The notes under the pieces: generated by a model
Seen by the model: the letters and a program-made list of their open reading frames with translations, nothing else
What the model was told of the DNA's origin: nothing
Databases searched by the model: none
Assembly: GCF_002591895.1 (NCBI RefSeq)
Contig: NZ_NISX01000015.1
Coordinates: 53,866-117,865 of the forward strand
Source of the DNA: Lacimicrobium alkaliphilum
Lineage (GTDB): Bacteria > Pseudomonadota > Gammaproteobacteria > Enterobacterales > Alteromonadaceae
Direction of reading: 5' to 3'
Length of the DNA stretch: 64,000 bases
Program-made: the position numbers and the translations under genes
Shown here: piece after piece, positions 30,334-39,227 of the stretch
How the letters are laid out: every line of letters begins with the position of its first letter
Numbering within the stretch: position 1 is the first letter of the stretch

Positions 30334-30711
30334 ATGGACTTTGATAAAAAATTGCGTCAGCAGTTGCAGCAGGAAAGCAAACAACTGGAACAGAAAATGG
30401 CCCAGCAGCCCGGTCTGTTTGAGATGTTGGGTCAGGCTTATAGCAGCAAGATGAAAGGCTGGATGTACCTTGTTGGTGCCGTGGCATTGTTACTCTCGGC
30501 ACTGATGCTGTGGTCCGGGTATCAGTTTTTCTTTGTCAGCACGGACGCCGGGCTGGCTCATAAACTCCATTTTGGGGTGTTGTTATTGCTCAGCACTATG
30601 GTGCAGATTGCTCTGAAAATGTGGGGCTTTCATGAAATGCATCGGCAGTCGCTGTTACGTGAGATAAAACGACTGGAACTGATGATCGAGCGGCTTGGTC
30701 AACAAGGCTGA
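30334..30711 (+). CDS. DUF6768-like two-helix membrane protein
   Basis: 125 residues with a Gln-rich N-terminal helix (about 1-30), two membrane helices (about 43-65 and 78-96) and a C-terminal amphipathic helix. This matches DUF6768, a family commonly encoded right after ECF sigma genes. GGAG lies 7 bases before the ATG, and the gene is 2 bases from the sigma gene. An anti-sigma role is inference from position; no ASD zinc motif is present. Confidence 0.75.
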   Translation: MDFDKKLRQQLQQESKQLEQKMAQQPGLFEMLGQAYSSKMKGWMYLVGAVALLLSALMLWSGYQFFFVSTDAGLAHKLHFGVLLLLSTMVQIALKMWGFHEMHRQSLLREIKRLELMIERLGQQG

Positions 30712-30789
30712 AGGAGTGCGTTGTCGATGGGCTGAAATGGCGTTAGAGTAGAAACCACCAAGTAATTAATACTGTGGCCGGGGGGTTAA

Positions 30790-31800
30790 ATGGACTTAAA
30801 GTATAATAAGCAGTATTCGGGTTACTACCCTTTTACTTTTCTACTGGCGTTTACCATCGTTATTACTACTTCACTATTGTTTTGGGAAAGTAGTTCGAGC
30901 TGGTCTCATTTTGTTCTCGCCTCATTGAGTTGGTTTTTGTTGTTTTTTCTTATGCCATTATGGGTGGCTGGTTATGTTATCTTTTATTTACGAAAAAAAG
31001 GTATCAGTTATACCGTTGTTGAATTCTTTTTAATATGGTCGGTTTTCCTCCTGGGCGCAGTAGTAAAGGAAAAGGTAGATGGCTTTTATGGATTGTCTCA
31101 CCCTTCTTCACTCTTAAAGATCATCTCTTTAACCTTTTCCTGGTCGGTTATATTCTACGCAATGGAACGAGTGTATTATACTGGTAAGTTGCTTATTTCC
31201 AGTAAGGTAAAAACCATAAAAGCCGAAGCGGAGGCGAAAAGATATCAGCTTAACCCTCATATGTTATTCAATTCATTGAATACAATTTCTTCTTTGATTT
31301 ATACCGATCCAAAAAAGGCTGATAGTGTCCTTCATCAGTTAGCTGATTTATTGCGTTATTCGCTGGATGTTTCATCACACAAGTTTGTTCCACTCTCGAT
31401 TGAGATTGATGTTGTTAAGAAGTATTTTGAAATAGAGCAAGCAAGATTCGAAGATAAATTGAAGATTGATTTTTCAATTGATGATGAGTGTTACAATATA
31501 CTTATCCCACCGCTGATAATTCAGTCTCTGGTAGAGAACTCAATAAAGCATAACAGCATATCTAATTCATTATTAATTCACGTCGTGGTTTATAGTAAAG
31601 CCGGAAGGGCAATCATTGAAGTGGCTGATGACGGTGTCGGATTCGGTGCGCAACTCCAGGGTGAGAAAAGATTTATGGGAACAGGCCTTGAGAATATTGA
31701 GTCACAGGTGACATTGCTCAAGAATGCCAATATTGAGTTTTCAAATTATTCTGATGAAATGGGCTATGGTGCCAGCGTAGTTATATCTTTTGCGATCTAA
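30790..31800 (+). CDS. LytS-type sensor histidine kinase (TOMM cluster regulator)
   Basis: 336 residues. Four membrane helices (about 12-32, 39-66, 75-92, 106-130), then a His_kinase family domain with phospho-acceptor His157 in QLNPHMLFNSLNTISSL and an HATPase with SLVENSIKHN and GTGLENIESQV. There is no separate sensor domain, so the membrane part probably senses the signal, as in AgrC- or LytS-like kinases. Strikingly AT-rich compared with neighbours, a sign of transfer. Overlaps or abuts the LytTR regulator and lies next to the end of the peptide biosynthesis cluster. Confidence 0.9.
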   Translation: MDLKYNKQYSGYYPFTFLLAFTIVITTSLLFWESSSSWSHFVLASLSWFLLFFLMPLWVAGYVIFYLRKKGISYTVVEFFLIWSVFLLGAVVKEKVDGFYGLSHPSSLLKIISLTFSWSVIFYAMERVYYTGKLLISSKVKTIKAEAEAKRYQLNPHMLFNSLNTISSLIYTDPKKADSVLHQLADLLRYSLDVSSHKFVPLSIEIDVVKKYFEIEQARFEDKLKIDFSIDDECYNILIPPLIIQSLVENSIKHNSISNSLLIHVVVYSKAGRAIIEVADDGVGFGAQLQGEKRFMGTGLENIESQVTLLKNANIEFSNYSDEMGYGASVVISFAI

Positions 31801-31819
31801 TTTTCACGGAAATCCTAGT

Positions 31820-32572
31820 ATGCGAGATAATAATTCTGTGTTGAAGGCCTACATTGTCGATGATGAAAAGCCAGCAATCACCAAACTGGAAATGCAATTG
31901 TCGCCGCTGGACAGGGTCAGCGTTGTGGGGGCATCCCAATCACCCTCTAGTGCCATAAAAGAAATAAAAAAGTTACAACCCGATGTGGTTTTTTTAGACA
32001 TAAATATGGCTGAGCTGAATGGTTTTGATATTATCCCTTTTCTCCCCCAGCAGACCTATGTTGTTTTTACTACAGCAAGTGAGAAACATGCAATTCAGGC
32101 GTTTGAAAAGTCAGCGGTCGACTACTTACTGAAGCCTTTTAATACCGATAGACTGATAAAGGCCATTGATAAAGTTGAATATGCGAAAAGTGGTGCTCAG
32201 GAAAAAGACCAGCAGAATGAACTGGTTGCAGAGTACAGTCAGGATAAATTGATTTCAAAACAGGGAGATCGGATTTTTTTTGTCAGGCTTGAAGAGATTT
32301 ACTATTTTAAATCGACTCAGGGTACCGTTTACGGTCATACCGAGAACAAAGCGTATCCATTTTCCACCAGCCTGGAAAAACTGCAGGCTGAACTTAACCC
32401 ACAGGATTTTTTGCGATTTCACAGAAGTTTCCTGATTAATGTCAACCATATCAAGGAAGTGCAGCGTTGGTTTGGTGGAAAGCTGCTGGTGATCATGGCC
32501 GATAGCAATCTGACCGAAATCTCTAGCAGCCGGGATGGTGCAAAAATCCTTAAACGCCAGTTTCATTTATAG
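31820..32572 (+). CDS. LytTR response regulator (probable activator of the TOMM cluster)
   Basis: 250 residues. Receiver with the acidic pair Asp14-Asp15, Asp60 in VVFLDINM and Lys in LLKPFN; LytTR DNA-binding domain at about 145-250 (FVRLEEIYYFKSTQGTVYGH ... FLRFHRSFLINVNHIKEV). Start at 31820 is preferred over 31790 because GGAA lies upstream at suitable spacing. Its 3' end overlaps the 3' end of the Rieske gene by 23 bases. LytTR proteins bind paired 9-bp direct repeats; such a pair sits upstream of the peptide precursor at 44936-44965. Confidence 0.9.
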   Translation: MRDNNSVLKAYIVDDEKPAITKLEMQLSPLDRVSVVGASQSPSSAIKEIKKLQPDVVFLDINMAELNGFDIIPFLPQQTYVVFTTASEKHAIQAFEKSAVDYLLKPFNTDRLIKAIDKVEYAKSGAQEKDQQNELVAEYSQDKLISKQGDRIFFVRLEEIYYFKSTQGTVYGHTENKAYPFSTSLEKLQAELNPQDFLRFHRSFLINVNHIKEVQRWFGGKLLVIMADSNLTEISSSRDGAKILKRQFHL

Positions 32573-33752
32573 AATGTTGGAAATGTGCTTGATACCACTT
32601 GCAGAATGAGGCCGAGTCCGTTTCCATGTGGGTATAGTAACCAGGTCTGGCAGCAAAACTGTCAGTCTGTTCCTGAACAAGCTCACACAGTTTACAATCT
32701 TGCTCTATTGTTGCCTCCCAAAGCCAGCATAAGTCAGCAACGGCATCCGCATCAGGTATTTCCCGTGCCATCCAGGTAACATCTATTTGTGTAGACTGGC
32801 TGTTGATGGGAGTAAAGTTAAACAGCACGGCATGATCTGAATATAGTGAAAAGTGCACAAAGGGGCCGAGAGATCCGTATAAAAAACCCTGATCGGACGC
32901 CTTTTGCTCGCCCATTAGGGGGGCAGCCAGTTTGCCATCTCGCGTACCGGTTTCTGTGCTGCCAGAAAGTGGCACTGCATTCACCACATGGTAACTAAGC
33001 GCCTCGCTATTGATGAATTGTGGTGGAGGAATCGGGTGACCCAGTTCCGATGCGCGGTTGAAGTAGTTTCGTTGCAATTGCATGAATTGGCCTAACTGCT
33101 GATCCTCAAGTAACGCCACGTGCTTCTCAACTTCAGATAGCTGCGGGTGACAAGGCGAGCAGTGATAACATTCCAGAAAGTTCTCGGTAACAATTTTCCA
33201 GTTGGCTTTACACGTTATGCTTTTGGTGTTGATAATTCTTGCATCAGGCAGACCATAGAAACTCCAGTAAGGGCTGAGTGCGTCGACTTCAGGAACGTCA
33301 GATGTAACGCCTTGTTCGTAGCCCTTGAGTTTTAACAGTATCAAGCCCGACACGTCTATTGTTGTGAATGAGGGCAGGCAGAGTTTGTTTTCAAGCTGAG
33401 GCATTTGCCCCCGGGTTGAAATCAGCAGGCCCTGAGCATCGTATTTCCAGGCGTGATATGGACAGGTGATAACCGGCAGGTTGCCGCTAAGAGCATGCGT
33501 GAGCGTGGCCCCCCGATGCAGGCATCGGTTTGAAAATGCTTTTATCTCACCACAATCTTGAAGTCGTAGGATAATATCGGTGTTCAACAGGTTGATACGT
33601 TTGAAATCACCTGTTTGTGAAAATTCACTGCGGTGAGCGACAAAAAACCACTGATTTGCCAGCACCTCGCTGCGTTCCTTAAGAAACACATTTTCATTAC
33701 TGTAATACCAGGGCGGTAAGGTTCGTTGCAGGTTGGTAAGGGCTTCAGGCAT
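32550..33752 (-). CDS. Rieske non-haem iron oxygenase (last gene of the TOMM cluster)
   Basis: 400 residues. Rieske [2Fe-2S] ligands Cys77-x-His79 and Cys97-x2-His100; catalytic mononuclear iron ligands His198, His203 and Asp353, with the bridging Glu-Asn at 191-192. The architecture is that of alpha subunits of ring-hydroxylating or quaternary-amine oxygenases (the CntA/GbcA type). Three ATGs occur in a row at the start; the third (33752) has AAGGAAG at good spacing. No ferredoxin or reductase gene is nearby, so electrons must come from elsewhere. In this operon it may hydroxylate or otherwise tailor the peptide; that is inference. Confidence 0.9.
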   Translation of the reverse strand: MPEALTNLQRTLPPWYYSNENVFLKERSEVLANQWFFVAHRSEFSQTGDFKRINLLNTDIILRLQDCGEIKAFSNRCLHRGATLTHALSGNLPVITCPYHAWKYDAQGLLISTRGQMPQLENKLCLPSFTTIDVSGLILLKLKGYEQGVTSDVPEVDALSPYWSFYGLPDARIINTKSITCKANWKIVTENFLECYHCSPCHPQLSEVEKHVALLEDQQLGQFMQLQRNYFNRASELGHPIPPPQFINSEALSYHVVNAVPLSGSTETGTRDGKLAAPLMGEQKASDQGFLYGSLGPFVHFSLYSDHAVLFNFTPINSQSTQIDVTWMAREIPDADAVADLCWLWEATIEQDCKLCELVQEQTDSFAARPGYYTHMETDSASFCKWYQAHFQHSINETGV

Positions 33753-33764
33753 CATCATACTTCC

Positions 33765-35039
33765 TTAATTGAACAGGTATCTGAGGGTAAACTGAAATGA
33801 AGAGTCAACAGGCGTGATGCCAAATTCATCGTGTTGCCCGCCGAGAAACGTTTGCGCACTGAGCGAAATCGTCAGCGCCGTTGAGAGCGTTTTTTGCAGA
33901 GTAATGCCAACCAGAGCACTTTTGTCCTCAAGGGCCGTACGGGTATAGAGTGACGCATCTGCATAGTCGGTTTCTGTTTTAAGATAGGCAAACACGTATG
34001 TTTCCCGAGCGCCATGGGTTGATAATGTCTGACTGTCGAAAAACAGATTCCTGGCAATCAGCTCTCGTACTTCAGGCGTCGTTTCTGAAATCAGCAACTG
34101 GTTATGAAAAGCGATCAAATCAGACAATCTTCTCCACATCAACGTATCCAGTCCCCGTTCATCGTGAGTAAGCTCAAGGGTTAAGTCCAGATGTCTGAAG
34201 GCAAAGGTAGAACCCAGCACGCCCCGCCAGTATGGTGTATCTGATTGCTTACGATGATGAGAAAAAGGATAAAACGCTGCCAGCTGTGGTTGCCTGGAGT
34301 CCAACATCAGATTCTGGGGTCTGCGTGTTCCTTGTCGATAAAAGGCGGACACATAGGTCACCATATAGTCTGTAGGTGAAAAGGTGGCGCTAAATCCGGC
34401 TCCCATATTTTGCCCGGCAGGCTTTTGCAGCACCAACGACCAATCACTGGAGGCGGACTGATACTGAAAACGGCCGCCCCATTGCTCTACTCCGCTGTTA
34501 AAGCCATCATAGGCGGACCATTTGTCATCACTGTACACCACTGTTGCACTCCAGGAGGGGCGTAAATAGGTTGCGGCGATCAGGGGCAAGCCGCTGGAAC
34601 GACTCTGAACATCGGTTAAATCAAACAGGTTTTCACTGTCCTGAAAAAATCCCAGAGGTTGAAATGAGGTTGCCATATCCCAGCCTAACTGGGTTTTTCC
34701 GGCGTTCACTACCCAACGCTGCTGAATAAACGTACTGAATGAAGCTTCCTGTAACGTTGCATCAAAACGTTGTTCTGGTTCGCCACTGTCATACTCCAGC
34801 CTCATGCGATAACTAAAGGATGTGAGGTCCCCCACTGAAAGCTGATCGGACAGGATTAACGCGGTTTCATGAGTGGGAGAGGGAATCGTTGAGAATTTCC
34901 CTGGATTTAACAGCGTTTCCCGCTCATTCACCACAGAACTCACCTGTATTATCTCTGCTACCTGGGCACTCGCTGATGTAATTTCCACAAATAACAGGGC
35001 CGATAACAGGGTGTATCGTTTGATGACTAATGTTTGCAT
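33765..35039 (-). CDS. Outer-membrane beta-barrel protein of the TOMM cluster
   Basis: 424 residues. Signal peptide to about residue 25 (cleavage near ASAQ), then alternating amphipathic strands through to a C-terminal FTLRYLFN, typical of outer-membrane barrels. I do not recognise a named family; it is reminiscent of alginate-export or phosphate-selective porins. The start ATG at 35039 overlaps the stop of the LolA-like gene (ATGA), and the Rieske gene follows 12 bases later. Probably provides the outer-membrane step of export or uptake for the system. Confidence 0.75.
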   Translation of the reverse strand: MQTLVIKRYTLLSALLFVEITSASAQVAEIIQVSSVVNERETLLNPGKFSTIPSPTHETALILSDQLSVGDLTSFSYRMRLEYDSGEPEQRFDATLQEASFSTFIQQRWVVNAGKTQLGWDMATSFQPLGFFQDSENLFDLTDVQSRSSGLPLIAATYLRPSWSATVVYSDDKWSAYDGFNSGVEQWGGRFQYQSASSDWSLVLQKPAGQNMGAGFSATFSPTDYMVTYVSAFYRQGTRRPQNLMLDSRQPQLAAFYPFSHHRKQSDTPYWRGVLGSTFAFRHLDLTLELTHDERGLDTLMWRRLSDLIAFHNQLLISETTPEVRELIARNLFFDSQTLSTHGARETYVFAYLKTETDYADASLYTRTALEDKSALVGITLQKTLSTALTISLSAQTFLGGQHDEFGITPVDSSFQFTLRYLFN

Positions 35040-35785
35040 CACTTCGCCGTCAGCTCTAGGTATGGCTTGGTAAAAGCAACAGCAGGCACGGAAATCTCTT
35101 CAAAGTCGGAAGATTGTACAATGGTGGCAGAATGCTTATTGTCGGGTGAGTACAATTTCCATTCGTGAATCACCGGAATGCCTTGTTCAACACTTACCTC
35201 GGTGAAATCTGCGGTTTTAAGGTGCTTGCCTGAAGCGGCAAAGAACTTGGCTTGCTGAGGCAAATTGTTGGCCCGGTTGAGGGTCAGCACAACGGCTTGA
35301 TAAGTGGCTGCAGGATGCTTGCTGCTCAGTGACAGAGTAGTAAGCTCATCGTCCTGTTCCAGTGACGTGGGGGCGTAATCGGCAGAGAAACGTATTCTGG
35401 CGATGTCACCAATGCTGGCATCACCAAAGAGTGTCTGCACCGCTGGAATCTTTATCGCCCTGCGTGTGCGATTGGAAAAAAACCAGGTTTCATCTTCAGT
35501 GGCTAACACTTTTTGGCCGCGTTGGTGTTTATCTAAGAAGTACAGTACTGAACGACTTTTACCGTCATCGACGAGACGATAGGAGAACGATGTCTGATCG
35601 GTTTGCTTGATGATTTTGAGTCTGACCTGAAAAGGGGATTTGGCTGCCCGCCCTTGATCAATATACTCAAGAATACGCTGCGCTTGGCTCAAAGACACCG
35701 ATGTTTGATCGGTCGTATTGGCGATTACGGCCTGGCTAAAAACCAGGCTGATAAGCCACGCTGATTTGAAAATGCGTTTAACCAT
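35039..35785 (-). CDS. LolA-like outer-membrane lipoprotein-sorting protein
   Basis: 248 residues from the ATG at 35785, which overlaps the permease stop by 8 bases; a longer in-frame start exists but lacks support. Signal peptide to about residue 22 (QAVIA). The rest has the LolA/LppX half-barrel pattern with SFSYRLVDDGKSRSVLYFLDKHQRGQ and WFFSNRTRRAIKIP, matching the outer membrane lipoprotein-sorting protein family (PF17131). Members carry hydrophobic cargo across the periplasm. Coupling to an FtsX-like permease and an outer-membrane barrel suggests a dedicated envelope route for the peptide or for protection. Confidence 0.8.
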   Translation of the reverse strand: MVKRIFKSAWLISLVFSQAVIANTTDQTSVSLSQAQRILEYIDQGRAAKSPFQVRLKIIKQTDQTSFSYRLVDDGKSRSVLYFLDKHQRGQKVLATEDETWFFSNRTRRAIKIPAVQTLFGDASIGDIARIRFSADYAPTSLEQDDELTTLSLSSKHPAATYQAVVLTLNRANNLPQQAKFFAASGKHLKTADFTEVSVEQGIPVIHEWKLYSPDNKHSATIVQSSDFEEISVPAVAFTKPYLELTAK

Positions 35786-37001
35786 TGATGGCCTCCACAA
35801 GTTGTAATTTATTGATTCTGTTAGTAGCGAATGCGGCTGCAATCACACAAAGAAGAATGACGCCAGCCCATAACAGCAGACTCGGTCCGACATCGAACAA
35901 CACCATCAGCGTATAACCTTCAGAGCGTCCCGGAGGGGGCGGCATAGTGATGGATGCGAGGTTAATGAGTTCACAGACAGCGACACTCAGTACTAGGCCA
36001 ATGGCCCCGGCACTAATTCCAAGCAATGCGCTTTCAAACAGGTAACTGATTCTAATACCGGCTTCGGGCAGACCCATGCTGGACATGGTGGCCAGCTCCT
36101 GTTTGCGGTCAAACAGATTCATCAGCATGGCGTTGCCTGTGGTGAGTGCCACTACCATACCGATGATGATCCCAAAAACGATGAACTGGCGACTATACAG
36201 TGCCACCATTTGTTCGTAAAAAGGCGATAGCTGCTGCCAGGTTCTGACAGCTAATTGAGGAAAATCAGCGGTAAGCGCAGCCTGCACGTCTGGTATTGCA
36301 TGCGGCTCTTGCAGAAACAAAACAAATTTAGACACCTTGTTGGTTAACAGCAGTGATTGGGCCAATTCTAAAGGTGCGTAAAGCTGCATTTTATCAATAT
36401 CAGGATTGCCCGAACTGGAAATGCCGGAGACCGTGGCATCAACGGCATTAATACCACCATGTACTGTCACCGCCATCAGGGTAATATCATCACCGGGACT
36501 GACGCCGAGCAGACGCGCCAACTCGCTGCCAATGACCACATAATAGACCTGTTCAGGGGTAAGGTATTCAAGCCCCTGACCTTCAACTGTACTGACAAAA
36601 GACTGTGACAACTGGCGTTCCAGCTTTGCCTTTACGGCATCACCAATAAAGACCAGACTGGTGTCGCCATGACTGATCAGGCCCTGGAAGCGGATTCTCG
36701 GCATCGCCAGTTTTATATCCGGGTGTTCATCACTGAATTTCTCGATCCTGCGGGTCAGTTCCGGAGCAAGACCGTGCTCCAGGGTTGACTCTTCATGACC
36801 ATCAAACCAGTCAGAAGAGGCAATTTGTAAATGGCCCACCCCTCCGCGAATGGTGCCTTCTTTTACCAGCATAAAAGTGGCACTGATATAGGCCAGACCA
36901 ATTGCACAGGCGACCGTTCCGACAACGATAATAAGCAGCGTGAAATAGGATTTGCGTGTGTTACGAATAAAATTACGCCACGCCAATGTAAGCCAAATCA
37001 T
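35778..37001 (-). CDS. FtsX-like (MacB/LolC-type) ABC permease
   Basis: 407 residues. One N-terminal helix (about 18-40), a large periplasmic MacB-PCD-type domain (about 45-270), then three helices near 275-300, 320-345 and 370-395. This is the four-helix mechanotransmission topology of MacB and LolCE. The start overlaps the ATPase gene stop (ATGA at 36998-37001). It forms a transporter with the LolD-like ATPase and probably hands substrate to the LolA-like protein encoded next. Confidence 0.9.
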   Translation of the reverse strand: MIWLTLAWRNFIRNTRKSYFTLLIIVVGTVACAIGLAYISATFMLVKEGTIRGGVGHLQIASSDWFDGHEESTLEHGLAPELTRRIEKFSDEHPDIKLAMPRIRFQGLISHGDTSLVFIGDAVKAKLERQLSQSFVSTVEGQGLEYLTPEQVYYVVIGSELARLLGVSPGDDITLMAVTVHGGINAVDATVSGISSSGNPDIDKMQLYAPLELAQSLLLTNKVSKFVLFLQEPHAIPDVQAALTADFPQLAVRTWQQLSPFYEQMVALYSRQFIVFGIIIGMVVALTTGNAMLMNLFDRKQELATMSSMGLPEAGIRISYLFESALLGISAGAIGLVLSVAVCELINLASITMPPPPGRSEGYTLMVLFDVGPSLLLWAGVILLCVIAAAFATNRINKLQLVEAING

Positions 37002-37684
37002 GATAATAATACTCCATCGGTTAGCGTGACCTCTCTGTCCATGTTTTTGATCAGTCTTGGGTCGTGGGTTGAAACCAGGAAGGTTGTACCGATTTCATGG
37101 GACAAATTACGCATCAGGCTAATGATCTCGGTGGCGCTGCCGGTATCGAGATTCGCTGTCGGTTCGTCGGCCATGACCAGCTTTGGTTTATGCACCAGTG
37201 CCCTGGCTATACCAACCCGTTGTTGTTGCCCACCAGAGAGTTCTTTTGGGTAGTGGTAAGCACGGTTAAGCAGCCCCACCTGCTGTAGCATCGCTAATGC
37301 CTGGTTGCGTATTTGGTCTTTACTGAGGGGATGGCCATACAGAGACAACTCGACATTCTCAACCGCATTTAAGACCGGCAAAAGATTGAAGTTCTGGAAG
37401 ATAAAGCCCAGATATTTGCGTCGCAGTGCCTGGCGCTCCTTTCGTTTCAGCACTTCACTGCGCTGGCCGAAAAGCTCGATCGTGCCCGTGCTGGGTTGGT
37501 CGAGTAAACCAATCAGGTTTAACAGGGTACTCTTGCCACTGCCGGAGGGGCCGCTGGCAGCGATCAACTGCCCCGGGTTCAAGGTAAGATCTACTCGTTT
37601 TAACGCGTCAACAGGGATTTCCCCTTTTCGATAACGCTTGCTTACCTGACGACATACAACAATTGCTTGACTACTACTGCTCAT
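36998..37684 (-). CDS. LolD/MacB-type ABC transporter ATP-binding protein
   Basis: 228 residues. Walker A GPSGSGKSTL, Q loop FIFQNFNLLP, signature LSGGQQQRVGIARAL and Walker B LVMADEPTANLD are intact and in LolD-like form. The ATG at 37684 has AAGGAATCAGGG before it; a longer upstream frame is not conserved. Pairs with the FtsX-like permease that overlaps its 3' end. Confidence 0.92.
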   Translation of the reverse strand: MSSSSQAIVVCRQVSKRYRKGEIPVDALKRVDLTLNPGQLIAASGPSGSGKSTLLNLIGLLDQPSTGTIELFGQRSEVLKRKERQALRRKYLGFIFQNFNLLPVLNAVENVELSLYGHPLSKDQIRNQALAMLQQVGLLNRAYHYPKELSGGQQQRVGIARALVHKPKLVMADEPTANLDTGSATEIISLMRNLSHEIGTTFLVSTHDPRLIKNMDREVTLTDGVLLS

Positions 37685-37694
37685 CCCTGATTCC

Positions 37695-38114
37695 TTAAAA
37701 GACACTGATTTGAATCTGAACTGACTCACCGGCCGTGACCTCAAAACTGGCCTCCTGAAACTGTGGTGGGCCATTCTTCGCGGCGACGTTATTACTGACT
37801 CCGGTGGGCTCCTTGGGGATCCCAAATAAACTGGTATCAAGCTCACCATTGTCATTTTTGTCATAGAAAACCGAAATCGCGTAGGTGCCATCCCCAACAT
37901 CATTGAACGTCAGTTTTTGCTGAGAATGCTGCACCTTGCGCACAATTTCGAAGTGACAACGGCCATTCATAAAGTTGTTTTGCTGGCAGAGGCTGGCATA
38001 GATCTTTCCTTCATTGGCGATCAGGTTGTCTATGTTGACATTGATATTCCCGGCATATACTGCGCTGCACATCTGCAGTGCCGATATCAAGACAAGGGTT
38101 TTGAAAGTACGCAT
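37695..38114 (-). CDS. DUF2141 family secreted protein
   Basis: 139 residues. Signal peptide (cleavage near CSAVYAG), then a small beta-sandwich with GKIYASLCQQNNF, DVGDGTYAISVFYDKNDNGELDTSLFGIPKEPTGVSNN, the signature of DUF2141. The acidic DKNDNGELD loop may bind calcium. Function is unknown. The chosen ATG at 38114 overlaps the ABC-2 permease stop as TAATG, with GGAG nine bases upstream, so it is translated with the cluster. Confidence 0.85.
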   Translation of the reverse strand: MRTFKTLVLISALQMCSAVYAGNINVNIDNLIANEGKIYASLCQQNNFMNGRCHFEIVRKVQHSQQKLTFNDVGDGTYAISVFYDKNDNGELDTSLFGIPKEPTGVSNNVAAKNGPPQFQEASFEVTAGESVQIQISVF

Positions 38115-39217
38115 TAGACGGTTCTCCATTGAAAGGATTTTGAGGAAATCATCAGGCTTACCAGGCTGATTCCAATGAGTGTGGCTACGGTAGGTCCTAT
38201 TGCGCTGATAACAAACTCAGGCTGGGTTACCGAGCGCATCGCATTAACAAACAGGTAAACGGGTGACAATTCGGCGATATTCCTGATAAAAGCCGGCATT
38301 GCGGCAACCGGTATGAAAAGGTCGGAAAGAAAAATAATCGGAAGATTTACAATGTTGATAATGGCGACCGCGGTTGACCCCTTTTTGATTAGACTGACGA
38401 GTAACAGCCCCACGCTGAGAAAGGCAATAGTTCCCAGCACTAACAATAAAGCAAAACCAAACACACTCTGTCCCGTGATACTGATTCCGGTCTGTAACGC
38501 GGCATTGGCGAGGTAGAAGAACGCAATGCAAAATAGCGCCAGCACCAGGGTGCGGGACAACACAAAACTGGCGATAAAGTGCCTTTTCTGCATAGGGAAT
38601 ATCTGAAACATCTTTAATGCACCGTTCTGGCGCATCTCAACCAATACCGTTGTGAAGCCAAACATGGCAGTGGAGACCACGGTTAGTGCAGTGAGACCGC
38701 TGACCAGAAATGCGTTGTAGTTGCTACTGTTGTTGGCGTTGCTATCGGCGTAGACATAATCCATTGCGAACTGCTGCCTGGCACCCGTTTTTATCCGGTT
38801 GAACGTCTCGGTTAACTCGCCGAGCAGAGACAGCATCCCTCCAACATTGGCGTCGACTTCACCGGTGACGGCTACTCGTACTGAAGAGGCTGTATTGGCA
38901 CGCCCAAACTCAGCAGGAAAGGACAGCCTGATCGGAGCGGTCTGCTTAGTGTTGGGGTTTTCAAGCCAAATCGCCTGTATATCCAGGCCGGGCAGCATTG
39001 CAACCCTGTCGTGCAACGCCTCGATATATTCGTCGACAATGGGATTAGGTTGGGCACTGGCAATTTCAATGCGGGCGGTATAGGCATTGCTTCCCCCAAA
39101 AACCAGTGACAGCAGAATCAACAGTGCTACCGGATAAACAAATGTCCAGAAAATCGCCCCCCAGTTTCTCAGGTAGGCTTTGATTTCGATCCAGGTTAAT
39201 ACTGAAATAATAGACAT
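38114..39217 (-). CDS. ABC-2 type transporter permease (peptide exporter)
   Basis: 367 residues. One helix at about 20-42, a periplasmic domain of about 130 residues, then five helices from about residue 180 on, the NodJ/YhgE-like ABC-2 layout. AAGGAG lies 6 bases before the ATG at 39217; a longer in-frame start is not supported. It follows its ATPase by 10 bases. Likely exports the modified peptide or confers immunity. Confidence 0.88.
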   Translation of the reverse strand: MSIISVLTWIEIKAYLRNWGAIFWTFVYPVALLILLSLVFGGSNAYTARIEIASAQPNPIVDEYIEALHDRVAMLPGLDIQAIWLENPNTKQTAPIRLSFPAEFGRANTASSVRVAVTGEVDANVGGMLSLLGELTETFNRIKTGARQQFAMDYVYADSNANNSSNYNAFLVSGLTALTVVSTAMFGFTTVLVEMRQNGALKMFQIFPMQKRHFIASFVLSRTLVLALFCIAFFYLANAALQTGISITGQSVFGFALLLVLGTIAFLSVGLLLVSLIKKGSTAVAIINIVNLPIIFLSDLFIPVAAMPAFIRNIAELSPVYLFVNAMRSVTQPEFVISAIGPTVATLIGISLVSLMISSKSFQWRTV

Positions 39218-39227
39218 GACTGACTCC

